NCBI RefSeq assembly: GCF_001639065.2
Contig: NZ_LQXO02000012.1
Location: 329,865 to 393,864 of the forward strand
DNA: 64,000 bases
DNA from: Vibrio barjaei
GTDB lineage: Bacteria; Pseudomonadota; Gammaproteobacteria; Enterobacterales; Vibrionaceae
Direction of reading: 5' to 3'
The notes beneath the pieces are model-generated. The model did no database searches, was not told the origin of the DNA, and worked only from the letters and a program-made list of their open reading frames with translations. Positions 63,845 through 64,000 of the stretch are shown here, in pieces (position 1 is the stretch's first letter; every line of letters begins with the position of its first letter). Both the position numbers and the translations under genes were made by a program.

Positions 63845-63947
63845 TAACAAACTGTTCAAGAGTGATTCGCAACGCGTGGCATTTTTACTATGCGTTGCGT
63901 TTAGTGTTTAAGGTGGTCTGCGGTAGCTTCGGTATTGCGTTGCTCAC
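63845..63947 (+). other. attC site of cassette 3, right end not recognised
   Basis: The left part TAACAAACTGTTCAAGAGTGA...GCAACGCGTGGC is VCR-like, and its partner arm GCGTTGCTCAC is present near 63937-63947. The final core GCGTTA and the expected CTTAACAG stretch are not found in the next 50 bases up to 64000. The site looks truncated or interrupted. The last 53 bp of the window (63948-64000) hold nothing I recognise. Confidence 0.65.
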
Positions 63948-64000
63948 ATATATGGTCTCCCCCTGTTTTGCAAGTCAGTAGCATGATTAAAAGTGCAGGT

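Larger units (their letters stand above)
60422..64000. mobile_element. Left end of a chromosomal integron (intIA, attI and first three cassettes)
   Basis: The integrase on the minus strand, an attI-like core at about 61601 and three plus-strand cassettes with attC sites form a standard integron. The site next to rplT is the usual place of the large cassette array in many Vibrio species. Cassette boundaries fall at G/TTA: about 61601/61602, 62342/62343 and 63285/63286. The array probably continues past the window, although the third attC is incomplete. Confidence 0.93.

Noticed and set aside
63793..63981. Open frame across the third attC
   Set aside because: Runs through the end of the GIY-YIG gene and the attC site; attC sites often give chance frames.

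Overview
The window is a chromosomal segment of a gammaproteobacterium, almost certainly a Vibrio. The strongest evidence is the right end: thrS-infC-rpmI-rplT is followed immediately by a divergently placed integron integrase (intIA), an attI-like core and VCR-like attC sites. This is the classic location of the large chromosomal integron in many vibrios. No rRNA, tRNA, CRISPR array or insertion sequence was seen.

Layout. (1) 1-5.8 kb: a leftward xanthine dehydrogenase operon xdhA-xdhB-xdhC, with tandem inverted repeats in its promoter and a FadR-type GntR regulator next to it. (2) 6.0-9.8 kb: a TerC-family membrane protein, a small orphan protein and a leftward acetoacetate-type operon (thiolase plus the two CoA-transferase subunits). 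(3) 10.0-34.3 kb: a large inositol catabolism region. It holds two partly parallel gene sets. Set A has an MFS transporter, iolE, iolD, a Gfo/Idh/MocA dehydrogenase, a stand-alone iolC, a divergent iolB-like gene, an iolJ-like aldolase and an RpiR regulator. Set B has a sugar-phosphate-isomerase-family gene, canonical iolB, iolG, a second RpiR regulator, an inositol-type ABC transporter, an iolC-DUF2090 fusion and mmsA. Together they can take inositol through inosose, diketo-inositol, 5-deoxy-glucuronate and 2-deoxy-5-keto-gluconate-6-P to malonate semialdehyde and acetyl-CoA. Each set has its own A/T-rich palindromic operator type, and the set B transporter/iolC2 promoter region carries both types. 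An IolE-like gene, a TauE/SafE exporter and a LysR regulator lie on the left flank.

(4) 34.9-38.7 kb: a DUF819 membrane protein and a serC/serA pair, each separated by hairpins. (5) 38.8-56.6 kb: a cell-surface polysaccharide locus that I do not recognise as a described system. It encodes a cellulose-synthase-like membrane glycosyltransferase, four DUF3131 proteins (one membrane-anchored, two lipoproteins, one exported), a GH2 lipoprotein, a sugar nucleotidyltransferase, a soluble glycosyltransferase, a predicted outer-membrane barrel with an internal duplication and a proline-rich periplasmic protein. A three-part partner-switching module (response regulator-PP2C phosphatase, STAS protein, RsbW-like kinase) sits inside the operon. 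This is the best candidate for an undescribed system here.

(6) 57.1-60.4 kb: the thrS-infC-rpmI-rplT translation operon. Its leader has two hairpins that look like the E. coli thrS autoregulatory operator, including a seven-base loop with GGU at the anticodon position, and infC starts at ATT. (7) 60.4-64.0 kb: the integron. intIA has a LexA box just upstream of its start, followed by three cassettes all pointing away from it: an unknown N-terminally membrane-anchored protein, a DUF3800-like protein and a GIY-YIG-like nuclease. The third attC lacks a recognisable right end within the window.
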